Shown piece by piece: positions 10,040-24,305 of a DNA stretch of 64,000 nt. The position numbers were made by a program, and so were the translations under genes. The stretch is taken from the NCBI GenBank assembly GCA_948099385.1, contig CANUEZ040000196.1:231001-295000 (forward strand). The letters run 5' to 3'. The stretch's first letter is position 1, and each line of letters starts with the position of its first letter. The notes under the pieces were generated by a model. It was given only the letters and a program-made list of their open reading frames with translations. It did not search any database and was not told the DNA's origin. This DNA comes from Fasciola hepatica. Lineage: Eukaryota; Platyhelminthes; Trematoda; Plagiorchiida; Fasciolidae.

Positions 10040-12106
10040 CTGTGTCAAGTCGAGTGCCGGAATTGAAGGGTAATTTTGTGAAATGATCTCGAGTCCTGGC
10101 TGAGCTGACGCCAGAAGAAAAGGAAATGTTCGTTGTCCATATTCAGTCAATTGTTGACAAACAAGTGAAATGGACATTTGTTAAACTTCGAAAACGTATC
10201 AACCTGAACAACTGATTGGTGAGTTTCCTACAGATCCGAAGAAATTCGTCCATAATTTGTCATCCATAAGCTTGAACAAGACATTGCTTGAGGTGGGATC
10301 CCTAGGGCCAAATGTTTGCTGTCCAACGAAACAAGATTAAACAATTGGATATAGAAGTTGAGTTTGAAAGCCTGTTTGATCAGCTACCAGGTCTTGTTCC
10401 GCCCTCATCTGAGGAATTAGAGAAACTGAAGTCCACGTTCGTGAACTCATGTTACCAATATCGCGAAAAATGGACCATTGGCAAAAGGATTATTGACGTC
10501 GGAACACCTGGAGAGCCTAAAAGAATTGCAGGCTAATAGAGAAATAATGTTGTCAAAACCAGATAACGGTGTGGGTATCGTAATTCTCAATAAATCGGAT
10601 TATACAGAGAAGATGAAGGTGATAGTGAGTGATGGCTCCAAGTTCCTCAAGATCTCATCTGAGAAGGATAAGACGTCTCAGATAGAAAAATCAATTTCAA
10701 CGAGAATAAGATCCTTGAAGCAGAAAAGAATGATCGACGTGAAAACGTTCGAAAGAAAACGACCGAACGACACAATCTGCAAGACACATTTCATTTTGTA
10801 GAAATTGTGAGGAACCTGGATCTAGAAGGAAAACGAATGATATCACTTGATGTAATTTCATTGTTCATAAATGTCCCGATCAGTGCAACAATCAACTATC
10901 TTTGAGATTACGTTCAGAGTAACGGAATCGATTTGGGTATCCCGTTGGATGAATTGAAACGGTTACCATATGTCTGCACACATAACATCCAGTTCCAGTT
11001 CAATGGATAAATCTATCGCCAGAAGGACGGAGTTGCAATGGGATAACCTTTGGGACCAATATTTGCCGATATTTTCATGGCAAAACTTGAAAATAATTAA
11101 CTTGAACCCATAATCCAAAATTTTACCTTGTACAAACAATACGTAGACGCTATCATATGTGTGCTAGACACTAATCTGGGCCCAAACCTGCTTCTTAACA
11201 ATTTTAACTCTGCCCAACCAAATGTTCAATTTACTTTGTCAGATGAAAAGGACAATAGTTTATCGTATTTGGACGTATGACTAAGCCGTCAGAGTGATTT
11301 TTCCGTTCAGTTATCAGTGCATAGAAAAGCTACATGAAACGGACAATACATCCATTTTCACAGCTTTGTGCCCCTCAAAAAGAAGAGGAATCTTATACTT
11401 TGCTTAGTTAACACAGCAAGAAATACCTGCACCGAAGACACGAGGAAATGAACTCTTTCTTTTGCGGAGTGTTTTCCTAAGTGACGGCTATCCTGAACGA
11501 TATATCAACAAGACGATGCAAGAAAGTGAAGATAAATCAAAGGAGATAGGAGCCGTTAAAAAGGTACTTTATGTGCGTTTGCCGTTCCAAGGGGACTTAG
11601 AAGCCGAAATTGTTCAACGAAGATAATCGGGAGTAATCAATAGATCAATATACGCGGCACAGTTACAAGTCCTGTTCGTTTCCAAACCGATAGTGTAATT
11701 TCGATTGAAGGACATAGTGCCGAGTTCTGCAACCTCGTTTGGCGTGTATTCTTTCACCTGTTCCTGTGAAATTAGGTACATTGGTCACACGACTCGGCGC
11801 TTATCCGAACGCGTTCGTGAACACCACCCGGCCTGCCAGAACACGGGAGCAATTAAGACAATTACGACTGCTATGTGTTCACACCTTGCTGAGTCAAACC
11901 CATCAATTCAGGTGATAAACGCTGTTCGCACCAATTACAATGTCCGAGGAAAGCAATCAAGACTTGTCAAGTGTCGCATCTTGGCCACAGCCGAAGCCGT
12001 GAGTATTCGACTCTGCAATCGTCCCCTGTGCGCTGAGAAACAATTTGTGCAAGCACTTAAGCTTCCGTGGCCCAAGTCACGAAGTTGCACTTCCAGTGAA
12101 AAATAG
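10040..12106 (+). mobile_element. Penelope-like retroelement relic (RT plus GIY-YIG endonuclease)
   Basis: Most of a Penelope-like open frame is readable in pieces. An N-terminal region has VHNLSSISLNKTLLEVGSLG (about 10,250-10,305), then NKIKQLDIEVEFESLFDQLP (10,327-10,390), EHLESLKELQANREIMLSKP (10,496-10,560) and GVGIVILNKSDY. RT motif A is ISLDVISLFINVPI (about 10,841-10,885). Motif B is RQKDGVAMG, stop, PLGPIFADIFM (about 11,020-11,085). Motif C is YKQYVDAIICV near 11,137-11,165, where the catalytic YVDD has become YVDA. A LSYLDV block follows at about 11,263. The GIY-YIG domain opens with FGVYSFTCSCEIRYIGHTTR (about 11,738-11,795) and RVREHHP, and the end reads AEKQFVQALKLPWPK near 12,030-12,075. 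Many stops and frameshifts interrupt it, and loss of the second catalytic aspartate alone would disable the enzyme. Full length for the family is roughly this size, so the element is nearly complete but dead. Confidence 0.88.
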
Positions 12107-14399
12107 AAAGCGAGGACAAGCATCATAATGATCATTATTTCAAGGATAAGAGTTGTAATTTATTTCGTGTAAAAAATCGCCAGATTTGTCCATACCCATC
12201 TAAACTGTATTCTGTGCCGGACTACTTCTGTACTTCTCAGTACGCAAATCAGCGAAAATCTAGTCGAACAATGGGTGTCTGGACACATTTCCCACACCGT
12301 AAATTTTCTACGCTGTCATATTTCTCACAAGTGGAAGTTTTCGTGAAACGAAGATCATCCACGGATAGATATCAGCATGTAGTCGATTGCTCGGAAATCT
12401 GCAAGGAGTTTGTTCCTGTCACAAGAGTACGCATGTGATCGTCCTGATCGCTTCTCGACAGTCGCATTGCATAGGTATTCAATTTTTTTTTACCAGCCAG
12501 TGTATTCTTGTACTCATTCGGCGTTCTAATGCCAATTAGGAAGAAACACAAAATGCGTCAAAAGTTACACCAGTTGCGCAAATGAACGTGCACATACTAA
12601 TTGCAGTTACTCAGTGCTCCGTCAACACAAGATTTCTAGTATTTCCCACTGCAATCACTCTGGGGTAGATGGAGGGGAGAACCCTCTCGTGCGCAGTGTT
12701 CATCTCCATGAATCTCCCCACGACATGTAGTGAAGCGCATACGATCACAACAGTTCAAATGTGATAACAAGCTAGCTGACAGTGTATTACTGTCTACCAC
12801 CAATGATGATCCGAGACTTCGAAATTTTCCCCAGAATATTCCACCGCTTTCGACTTACTGCGTACTCTGTTTTCGGCAGTTTCCATCCGGAGAAAAGAAA
12901 TATACCACTAGTTGGAAATAAGCACATCCACGTGAAGTAGTACTCGGATTTTAAAATTCTAATGTGAGGTGCTACAGGTTACGTTTAAACTGATATTTTT
13001 TTTCTGTTGATTCAAAGGATCTATGTTTATGAGGACCATGGTAGCCATATTTTAGTGAAAAATGGGCTCAACTATACTGCACTCATTCAGTACAGATTGG
13101 TTATGAATAAATGCGTTTCTTGAGTAACTGCTTTTTAGGATGAGAACTAAAAAAATAAACAGGTATTATCCAAGGAAACGGAGTGCCGATATGTTTCACA
13201 TATTGTTGTGATTCATATTTTTTCATTTCTGTTCTATGTCGATGAGCCGAATGCTGATGATGATGATGATGCTTGTGGGCGGTTGACTACGGAGATATCA
13301 TTCACCGTAGGGAAAGGGAAAAATTGCTTTCGGTTCTCAAATTGAACCCATGATTTTCCAAAGCTATGTTATGGTTACGCTAATCATAGTGATAGTTCAG
13401 CAAATTTACTTGATAGTTTTTTTCAAATCAATTCTAAATGGGTATAGTCCAGGTCACGTTAAATAGATTGAGTGGGGTTTCAGTGTGCATGTGTGTACAT
13501 GTGTGAGTGTGTGTATAAATGAGTGTTACATGTTTGAAAAATGCGGAATATTGTGAATTGATAAGAGAGCATTGAATGTGATCAAAGTCTACTGAGTTAT
13601 GATCACATAGAACAGGCAAAGTAGATTGAACAAAAACTATCACTAGTTTTTTCGTCCAGTGCTGCGTGGATAACCTTGACATCTTAATTTTTAAAAATTT
13701 TGTAATTTGATTGGAGTGTATTAAATTCACCAGTTCAAACTAAAGACATATTTTTAATCATATTCAAACTGGAGCTGCCAACGGGAGGTCCGTTAAACAG
13801 GTATTTCAGCTATCTGTGACAATGTGAATGTTTATGCCAAATATATATGCTCAAGGCTGTGTATAACCTAATATTTCGTTATTTGTGAGTTATCCTCATT
13901 TGGTTAGACATTCGCATTGGCATAAATCCATACTTCAGTTCCAAAAATGTTCACTTAACAGGACATTCACAAAATTTGAAAGACAAAAATCCCACGGCCA
14001 ACATTGTTTAGAAATTCAGTCAAGTCTTTCATCTGGTTTGTGAGAACTTGTGTCACATAAACATTTGCATGGCCTCTATGGATGTTCAGGTGGGTGAGTG
14101 TGAACAGATGAATAGAACGTCTAGATGCGCGAGTTAACAATTTGGATAGATCAGCATGAAAGTGATGAGTGGAGTCAGATAGGGTTTAACTTCGCAAACG
14201 TAGTACATTTCGTCAGATGAAGTGCAAACGATGTAGCACATAGCTCATTTGGATAATGGTATGAAAGATAACCGACTGAACTTCGTCAGATATCGGGGAA
14301 GAATATTGAATGATATTCGAAGGACAAGCAAGATGAACAGGGGAATATGAGGGAAGATCAGGAAATAATGCTAAAAGAATAGGTAGTTCGGCCTCCTCA
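12107..14399. other. AT-rich unannotated flank of the satellite array
   Basis: No gene, RNA or retroelement motif was recognised with confidence. There is a short TGA trinucleotide run at about 13,255-13,272 and a GT-rich patch at about 13,480-13,520. The last 650 bp before the array are AT-rich and show no similarity to the satellite unit. Confidence 0.5.
13255..13272. repeat. TGA trinucleotide microsatellite
   Basis: Six tandem TGA units are visible directly. Confidence 0.75.
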
Positions 14400-17300
14400 T
14401 CTACGTTCCATCACTTCTCTATTTATGGGCCTAAGTAAAACCAAGGCATTCCCTTATGCACAACCCACACAGATTGCTCATACAATGCAATAGAGCAGTA
14501 GCAGAGTAGATTTGTATAATATGATTCTACATGCAGCTTGAACACTGAACTGGTCATTGAAAATGATGGAAGCACTGTACAGCTGTTTGATCCGCTAAGG
14601 GAATCATGAGCATTGCACATGGACAGAGCCCACACGGGGACACGAACAAGGGTTGGGGTGAACGAATGTCAGTCGAACACCCAAACCACAAGGCTATCCG
14701 ATATGTGTCTCAACGCTTTGTTCAACATATACAATACATGATATTGCACAATCCTCAAATTGGCTTCGGCTTTCGCTTTCGCTTTGAACGGTAACAACCA
14801 AATTCTCGCACACCGATCCAATCCTATGTTCCATCACTTCTCGGCTTATGGGCCTAATTAAAACCAAGGCATTCCCTTATGAACCATCGCCACACAGATT
14901 GCTCATACAATGCAATAGAGCAGTAGCAGAGTAGATTTGTATAATATGATTCTCCATGCAGCTTGAACACTGAACTGACCATTGAAAATGATGGAAGCAC
15001 TGTACAGCTGTTTGATCCGCTAAGGGAATCATGAGCATTGCACATGGACAGAGCCCACACGGGGACACGAACAAGGGTTGGGGTGAACGAATGTCAGTCG
15101 AACACCCAAACCACAAGGCTATCCGATATGGGTCTCAACGCATTGTTCTACATGTGCACTTCATGATAGAGCACAATCCCCAAATTGGCTTCGGCTTTCG
15201 CTTTCGCTTTGAACGGTAACAACCAAATTCTCGCACACTAATCCAATCCTATGTTCCATCACTTCTCTATTTATGGGCTGAGTAAAACCAAGGCATTCCC
15301 TTATGAACAATCCACACACAAATTACTCATACATTGCAATAGAGCAGTAGCAGAGTAGATTTGTATAATATGATTCTCCATGCAGCTTGAACACTGAACT
15401 GACCATTGAAAATGATGGAAGCACTGTACAGCTGTTTGATCCGCTAAGGGAATCATGAGCATTGCACATGGACAGAGCCCACACGGGGACACGAACAAGG
15501 GTTGGTGTGAACGAATGTCAGTCGAACAGCCAAACCACAAGGCTATCCGATATGGGTCTCAACGCATTGTTCTACATGTGCACTTCATGATAGAGCACAA
15601 TCCCCAAATTGGCTTCGGCTTTCGCTTTCGCTTTGAACGGTAACAACCAAATTCTCGCACACTAATCCAATCCTATGTTCCATCACTTCTCTATTTATGG
15701 GCCTAAGAAAACCAAGGCATTCCCTTATGAACAATCCCCACACAGATTACTCATACAATGCAATAGAGCAGTAGCAGAGTAGATTTGTATAATATGATTC
15801 TCCATGCAGCTTGAAAACTGAACTGACCATTGAAAATGATGGAAGCACTGTACAGCTGTTTGATCCGCTAAGGGAATCATGAGCATTGCACATGGACAGA
15901 GCCCACACGGGGACACGAACAAGGGTTGGGGTGAACGAATGTCAGTCGAACACCCAACCACAAGGCTATCCGATATAGGTCTCAACGCTTTGTTCAACAT
16001 GTGCACTTCATGATGGAGCACAATCCCCGAATTGCCTTCGGCTTTCGCTTTGGCTTTGAGTGGTAACAACCAAATTCTCGCACACCGATCCAATCCTATG
16101 TTCCATCACTTCTCTATTTATGGGCCCAAGTAAAACCAAGGCATTCCCTTATGAACAATCCCCACACAGATTACTCATACAATGCAGTAGAGCAGTAGCA
16201 GAGTAGATTTGTATAATATGATTCTCCATGCAGCTTGAACACTGAACTGACCATTGAAAATGATGGAAGCACTGTACAGCTGTTTGATCCGCTAAGGGAA
16301 TCATGAGCATTGCACATGGACAGAGCCCACACGGGGACACGAACAAGGGTTGGGGTGAACGAATGTCAGTCGAACACCCAAACGACAAGGCTATCCGATA
16401 TGGGTCTCAACGCATTTTTCTACATGTGCACTTCATGATAGAGCACAATCCCCGAATTGCCTTCGGCTTTCGCTTTCGCTTTGAACGGTAACAACCAAAT
16501 TCTCGCACACCGATCCAATCCTATGTTCCATCACTTCTCTATTTATGGGCCCAAGTAAAACCAAGGCATTCCCTTATGAACAATCCCCACACAGATTACT
16601 CATACAATGCAATAGAGCAGTAGCAGAGTAGATTTGTATAATATGATTCTCCATGCAACTTGAACACTGAACTGACCATTGAAAATGATGGAAGCAGTGT
16701 ACAGCTGTTTGATCCGCTAAGGGAATCATGAGCATTGCACATGGACAGAGCCCACACGGGGACACGAACAAGGGTTGGTGTGAACGAATGTCAGTCGAAC
16801 ACCCAAACCACAAGGCTATCCGATATGGGTCTCAACGCATTGTTCAACATGTGCACTTCATGATAGAGCACAATCCCCAAATTGGCTTCGGCTTTCGCTT
16901 TCGCTTTGAACGGTAACAACCAAATTCTCACACACCGATCCAATCCTATGTTCCATCACTTCTCTATTTATGGGCCTAAGTAAAACCAAGGCATTCCCTT
17001 ATGAACCATCGCCACACAGATTTATCATACAATGCAATAGAGCAGTAGCAGAGTAGATTTGTATAATATGATTCTCCATGCAGCTTGACCACTGAACTGA
17101 CCATTGAAAATTATGGAAGCACTGTACAGCTGTTTGATCCGCTAAGAGAATCATGAGCATTGCACATGGACAGAGCCCACACGGGACCCGAACAAGGGTT
17201 GGGGTGAACGAATGTCAGTCGAACACCAAAACCACAAGGCTATCCGATATGGGTCTCAACGCTTTGTTCAACATATACAATACATGATATAGCACAATCC

Positions 17301-19205
17301 CCAAATTGGCTTCGGCTTTCGCTTTCGCTTTGAACGGTAACAACCAAATTCTCGCACACCGATCCAATCCTATGTTCCATCACTTCTCTATTTATGGGCT
17401 GAGTAAAACCAAGGCATTCCCTTATGAACAATCCCCACACAGATTGATCATACAATGCAATAGAGCAGTAGCAGAGTAGATTTGTATAATATGATTCTCC
17501 ATGCAGCTTGAACACTGAACTGACCATTGAAAATGATGGAAGCACTGTACAGCTGTTTGATCCGCTAAGGGAATCATGAGCATTGCACATGGACAGAGCC
17601 CACACGGGGACACGAACAAGGGTTGGGGTGAACGAGTGACAGTCGAACACCCAAACCACAAGGCTATCCGATATGGGTCTGAACGCTTTGTTCAACATAT
17701 ACAATACATGATATAGCACAATCCCCAAATTGGCTTCGGCTTTCGCTTTCGCTTTGAACGGTAACAACCAAATTCTCGCACACCGATCCAATCCTATGTT
17801 CCATCATTTCTCTATTTATGGGCCTAAGTAAAACCAAGGCATTCCCTTATGAACAATCCCCACACAGATTGCTCATACAATGCAATAGAGCAGTAGCAGA
17901 GTAGATTTGTATAATATGATTCTCCATGCAGCTTGACCACGAAATTGAACATTGAAAATGATGGAAGCACTGTACAGCTGTTTGATCCGCTAAGGGAATC
18001 ATGAGCATTGCACATGGACAGAGCCCATACGGGGACACGAACAAGGGTTGGTGTGAACGATTGTCAGTCGAACACCCAAACCACAAGGCTATCCGATATG
18101 GGTCTCAACGCATTTTTCTACATGTGCACTTCATGATATAGCACAATCCCCAAATTGGCTTCGGCTTTCGCTTTCGCTTTGAACGGTAACAACCAAATTC
18201 TCGCACACCGATCCAATCCTATGTTCCATCACTTCTCTATTTATGGGCTGAGTAAACCAAGGCATTCCCTTATGAACAATCCCCACACAGATTGATCATA
18301 CAATGCAATAGAGCAGTAGCAGAGTAGATTTGTATAATATGATTCTCCATGCAGCTTGAACACTGAACTGACCATTGAAAATGATGGAAGCACTGTACAG
18401 CTGTTTGATCCGCTAAGGGAATCATGAGCATTGCACATGGACAGAGCCCACACGGGGAGACGAACAAGGGTTGGTGTGAACGATTGTCAGTCGAACACCC
18501 AAACCACAAGGCTATCCGATATGGGTCTCAAGGATTTGTTCAACATATCCAATACATGATATAGCAAAATCCTCAAATTGGCTTCGGCTTTCGCTTTCGC
18601 TTTGAACGGTAACAACCAAATTCTCGCACACCAATCCAATCCTATGTTCCATCATTTCTCTATTTATGGGCCTTAGTAAAACCAAGGCATTCCCTTATGA
18701 ACAATCCTCACACAGATTGCTCATACAAGGCAATAGAGCAGTAGCAGAGTAGATTTGTATAATATGATTCTCCATGCAACTTGAACACTGAACTGATCAT
18801 TGAAAAGTATGGAAGCACTGTACAGCTGTTTGATCCGCTAAGGGAATCATGAGCATTGCACATGGACAGAGCCCACACGGGGACACGAACAAGGGTTGGT
18901 GTGAACGAATGTCAGTCGAACACCCAAACCACAAGGCTATCCGATATGTGTCTAAAAGATTTTTTCAACATGTACATTACGTGATATAGCACAATCCCCA
19001 AATTGGCTTCGGCTTTCGCTTTCGCTTTGAACGGTAACAACCAAATTCTCACACACCGATCCAATCCTATGTTCCATCAATTCGCTATTTATGGGCCCAA
19101 GTAAAACCAAGGCATTCCCTTATGAACAATCCACACACAGATTGCTCATACATTGCAATAGAGCAGTAGCAGAGTAGATTTGTATAATATGATTCTTCAT
19201 GCAGC
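14400..19205 (-). repeat. Left, more diverged edge of the satellite array
   Basis: Units near the left boundary differ more from the majority unit. They carry a 5' segment type with CGCATTGTTCTACATGTGCA in several copies (about 15,140, 15,560, 16,410 and 18,110). They also have private changes, for example TTATGCACAACCCACACAG in the first copy and CCACGAAATTGAACATTG near 17,940. Diverged edges are typical where unequal exchange homogenises the interior less often at the margin. The first copy begins inside the unit at about 14,400, so the array is truncated there. Confidence 0.7.
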
Positions 19206-22200
19206 TTGAACACTGAACTGACCATTGAAAATGATGGAAGCACTGTACAGCTGTTTGATCCGCTAAGGGAATCATGAGCATTGCACATGGACAGAGCCCA
19301 CACGGGGACACGAACAAGGGTTGGGGTGAACGAATGTCAGTCGAACACCCAAACCACAAGGCTATCCGATATGTGTCTAAAAGATTTTTTAAACATGTAC
19401 ATTACGTGATATAGCACAATCCCCAAATTGGCTTCGGCTTTCGCTTTCGCTTTGAACGGTAACAACCAAATTCTCGCACACCGATCCAATCCTATGTTCC
19501 ATCACTTCTCTATTTATGGGCCTAAGCAAAACCAAGGCATTCCCTTATGAACCATCGCCACACAGATTGCTCATACAATGCAATAGAGCAGTAGCAGAGT
19601 AGATTTGTATAATATGATTCTCCATGCAACTTGAACACTGAACTGACCATTGAGAATGATGGAAGCACTGTACAGCTGTTTGATCCGCTAAGGGAATCAT
19701 GAGCATTGCACATGGACAGAGCCCACACGGGGACACGAACAAGGGTTGGGGTGAACGAATGTCAGTCGAACACCCAAACCACAAGGCTATCCCATATGGG
19801 TCTGAACGCTTTGTTCAACATATACAATACATGATATAGCACAATCCCCAAATTGACTTCGGCTTTCGCTTTCGCTTTGAACGGTAACAACCAAATTCTC
19901 ACACACCGATCCAATCCTATGTTCCATCACTTCTCTATTTATGGGCCTAAGTAAAACCAAGGCATTCCCTTATGAACCATCCCCACAGAGATTGATCATA
20001 CAATGCAATAGAGCAGTAGCAGAGTAGATTTGTATAATATGATTCTCCATGCAGCTTGAACACTGAACTGACCATTGAAAATGATGGAAGCACTGTACAG
20101 CTGTTTGATCCGCTAAGGGAATCATGAGCATTGCACATGGACAGAGCCCACACGGGGACACGAACAAGGGTTGGGGTGAACGAATGTCAGTCGAACAGCC
20201 AAACCACAAGGCTATCCGATATGGGTCTTAAAGATTTGTTCAACACGTACACTACATGATATAGCACAATCCCCAAATTGGCTTCGGCTTTCGCTTTCGC
20301 TTTGAACGGTAACAACCAAATTCTCGCACACCGATCCAATCCTATGTTCCATCACTTCTCTATTTATGGGCCTAAGTAAAACCAAGGCATTCCCGTATGA
20401 ACCATCGCCACACAGATTGCTCATACAATGCAATAGAGCAGTAGCAGAGTAGATTTGTATAATATGATTCTCCATGCAACTTGAACACTGAACTGATCAT
20501 TGAAAATGATGGAAGCACTGTACAGCTGTTTGATCCGCTAAGGGAATCATGAGCATTGCACATGGACAGAGCCCACACGGGGACACGAACAAGGGTTGGG
20601 GTGAACGAATGTCAGTCGAACACCCAAACCACAAGGCTATCCGATATGTGTCTAAAAGATTTTTTCAACATGTACATTACGTGATATAGCACAATCCCCA
20701 AATTGGCTTCGGCTTTCGCTTTCGCTTTGAACGGTAACAACCAAAATCTCGCACACCGATCCAATCCTATGTTCCATCACTTCTCTATTTATGGGCCCAA
20801 GCGAAACCAAGGCATTCCCTTATGAACCATCCCCACAGAGATTGATCATACAATGCAATAGAGCAGTAGCAGAGTAGATTTGTATAATATGATTCTCCAT
20901 GCAACTTGAACACTGAACTGACCATTGAAAATTATGGAAGCACTGTACAGCTGTTTGATCCGCTAAGGGAATCATGAGCATTGCACATGGACAGAGCCCA
21001 CACGGGGACACGAACAAGGGTTGGGGTGAACGAATGTCAGTCGAACACCCAAACCACAAGGCTATCCGATATGTGTCTGAACGCTTTGTTCAACATATAC
21101 AATACATGATATAGCACAATCCCCAAATTGGCTTCGGCTTTCGCTTTCGCTTTGAACGGTAACAACCAAATTCTCACACACCGATCCAATCCTATGTTCC
21201 ATCACTTCTCTATTTATGGGCCTAAGTAAAACCAAGGCATTCCCTTATGAACCATCCCCACACAGATTGATCATACAATGCAATAGAGCAGTAGCAGAGT
21301 AGATTTGTATAATATGATTCTCCATGCAGCTTGAACACTGAACTGACCATTGAAAATGATGGAAGCACTGTACAGCTGTTTGATCCGCTAAGGGAATCAT
21401 GAGCATTGCACATGGACAGAGCCCACACGGGGACACGAACAAGGGTTGGGGTGAACGAATGTCAGTCGAACAGCCAAACCACAAGGCTATCCGATATGGG
21501 TCTGAACGCTTTGTTCAACATATACAATACATGATATAGCACAATCCCTAAATTGGCTTCGGCTTTCGCTTTCGCTTTGAACGGTAACAACCAAATTCTC
21601 GCACACCGATCCAATCCTATGTTCCATCACTTCTCTATTTATTGGCCTAAGTAAAACCAAGGCATTCCCGTATGAACCATCGCCACACAGATTGCTCATA
21701 CAATGCAATAGAGCAGTAGCAGAGTATATTTGTATAATATGATTCTCCATGCAACTTGAACACTGAACTGACCATTGAAAATGATGGAAGCACTGTACAG
21801 CTGTTTGATCCGCTAAGGGAATCATGAGCATTGCACATGGACAGAGCCCACACGGGGACACGAACAAGGGTTGGGGTGAACGAATGTCAGTCGAACACCC
21901 AAACCACAAGGCTATCCGATATGTGTCTAAAAGATTTTTTAAACATGTACATTACGTGATATATCACAATCCCCAAATTGGCTTCGGCTTTCGCTTTCGC
22001 TTTGAACGGTAACAACCAAATTCTCGCACACCGATCCAATCCTATGTTCCATCACTTCTCTATTTATGGGCCTAAGCAAAACCAAGGCATTCCCTTATGA
22101 ACCATCGCCACACAGATTGCTCATACAATGCAATAGAGCAGTAGCAGAGTAGATTTGTATAATATGATTCTCCATGCAACTTGAACACTGAACTGACCAT

Positions 22201-24305
22201 TGAGAATGATGGAAGCACTGTACAGCTGTTTGATCCGCTAAGGGAATCATGAGCATTGCACATGGACAGAGCCCACACGGGGACACGAACAAGGGTTGGG
22301 GTGAACGAATGTCAGTCGAACAGCCAAACCACAAGGCTATCCGATATGTGTCTGAACGCTTTGTTCAACATATACAATACATGATATAGCACAATCCCCA
22401 AATTGACTTCGGCTTTCGCTTTCGCTTTGAACGGTAACAACCAAATTCTCACACACCGATCCAATCCTATGTTCCATCACTTCTCTATTTATGGGCCTAA
22501 GTAAAACCAAGGCATTCCCTTATGAACCATCCCCACAGAGATTGATCATACAATGCAATAGAGCAGTAGCAGAGTAGATTTGTATAATATGATTCTCCAT
22601 GCAGCTTGAACACTGAACTGACCATTGAAAATGATGGAAGCACTGTACAGCTGTTTGATCCGCTAAGGGAATCATGAGCATTGCACATGGACAGAGCCCA
22701 CACGGGGACACGAACAAGGGTTGGGGTGAACGAATGTCAGTCGAACAGCCAAACCACAAGGCTATCCGATATGGGTCTTAAAGATTTGTTCAACACGTAC
22801 ACTACATGATATAGCACAATCCCCAAATTGGCTTCGGCTTTCGCTTTCGCTTTGAACGGTAACAACCAAATTCTCGCACACCGATCCAATCCTATGTTCC
22901 ATCACTTCTCTATTTATGGGCCTAAGTAAAACCAAGGCATTCCCGTATGAACCATCGCCACACAGATTGCTCATACAATGCAATAGAGCAGTAGCAGAGT
23001 AGATTTGTATAATATGATTCTCCATGCAACTTGAACACTGAACTGATCATTGAAAATGATGGAAGCACTGTACAGCTGTTTGATCCGCTAAGGGAATCAT
23101 GAGCATTGCACATGGACAGAGCCCACACGGGGACACGAACAAGGGTTGGGGTGAACGAATGTCAGTCGAACACCCAAACCACAAGGCTATCCGATATGTG
23201 TCTAAAAGATTTTTTCAACATGTACATTACGTGATATAGCACAATCCCCAAATTGGCTTCGGCTTTCGCTTTCGCTTTGAACGGTAACAACCAAAATCTC
23301 GCACACCGATCCAATCCTATGTTCCATCACTTCTCTATTTATGGGCCCAAGCGAAACCAAGGCATTCCCTTATGAACCATCCCCACAGAGATTGATCATA
23401 CAATGCAATAGAGCAGTAGCAGAGTAGATTTGTATAATATGATTCTCCATGCAACTTGAACACTGAACTGACCATTGAGAATGATGGAAGCACTGTACAG
23501 CTGTTTGATCCGCTAAGGGAATCATGAGCATTGCACATGGACAGAGCCCACACGGGGACACGAACAAGGGTTGGGGTGAACGAATGTCAGTCGAACACCC
23601 AAACCACAAGGCTATCCGATATGTGTCTGAACGCTTTGTTCAACATATACAATACATGATATAGCACAATCCCCAAATTGGCTTCGGCTTTCGCTTTCGC
23701 TTTGAACGGTAACAACCAAATTCTCACACACCGATCCAATCCTATGTTCCATCACTTCTCTATTTATGGGCCTAAGTAAAACCAAGGCATTCCCTTATGA
23801 ACCATCCCCACACAGATTGATCATACAATGCAATAGAGCAGTAGCAGAGTAGATTTGTATAATATGATTCTCCATGCAGCTTGAACACTGAACTGACCAT
23901 TGAAAATGATGGAAGCACTGTACAGCTGTTTGATCCGCTAAGGGAATCATGAGCATTGCACATGGACAGAGCCCACACGGGGACACGAACAAGGGTTGGG
24001 GTGAACGAATGTCAGTCGAACAGCCAAACCACAAGGCTATCCGATATGGGTCTGAACGCTTTGTTCAACATATACAATACATGATATAGCACAATCCCTA
24101 AATTGGCTTCGGCTTTCGCTTTCGCTTTGAACGGTAACAACCAAATTCTCGCACACCGATCCAATCCTATGTTCCATCACTTCTCTATTTATTGGCCTAA
24201 GTAAAACCAAGGCATTCCCGTATGAACCATCGCCACACAGATTGCTCATACAATGCAATAGAGCAGTAGCAGAGTATATTTGTATAATATGATTCTCCAT
24301 GCAAC
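19206..24305 (-). repeat. Higher-order repeat: two copies of a 6-unit, 2,550-bp block
   Basis: The sequence at 19,206-21,755 is repeated almost base for base at 21,756-24,305. Shared private variants 2,550 bp apart include TTGACTTCGG (19,854 and 22,404), TTAAAGATTTGTTCAACACG (20,228 and 22,778), CCAAAATCTCGC (20,740 and 23,290) and ATTTATTGGCC (21,637 and 24,187). Scattered differences exist, for example CCCATATGGG at 19,791 against CCGATATGTG at 22,341. A third copy begins after 24,305 but diverges quickly. Confidence 0.9.

Noticed and set aside
14150..14200. RTE-type reverse transcriptase motif (SGVR, stop, GLTS) just left of the array
   Set aside because: Only a few residues resemble SGVRQG and no further motif follows in any frame, so chance cannot be excluded.
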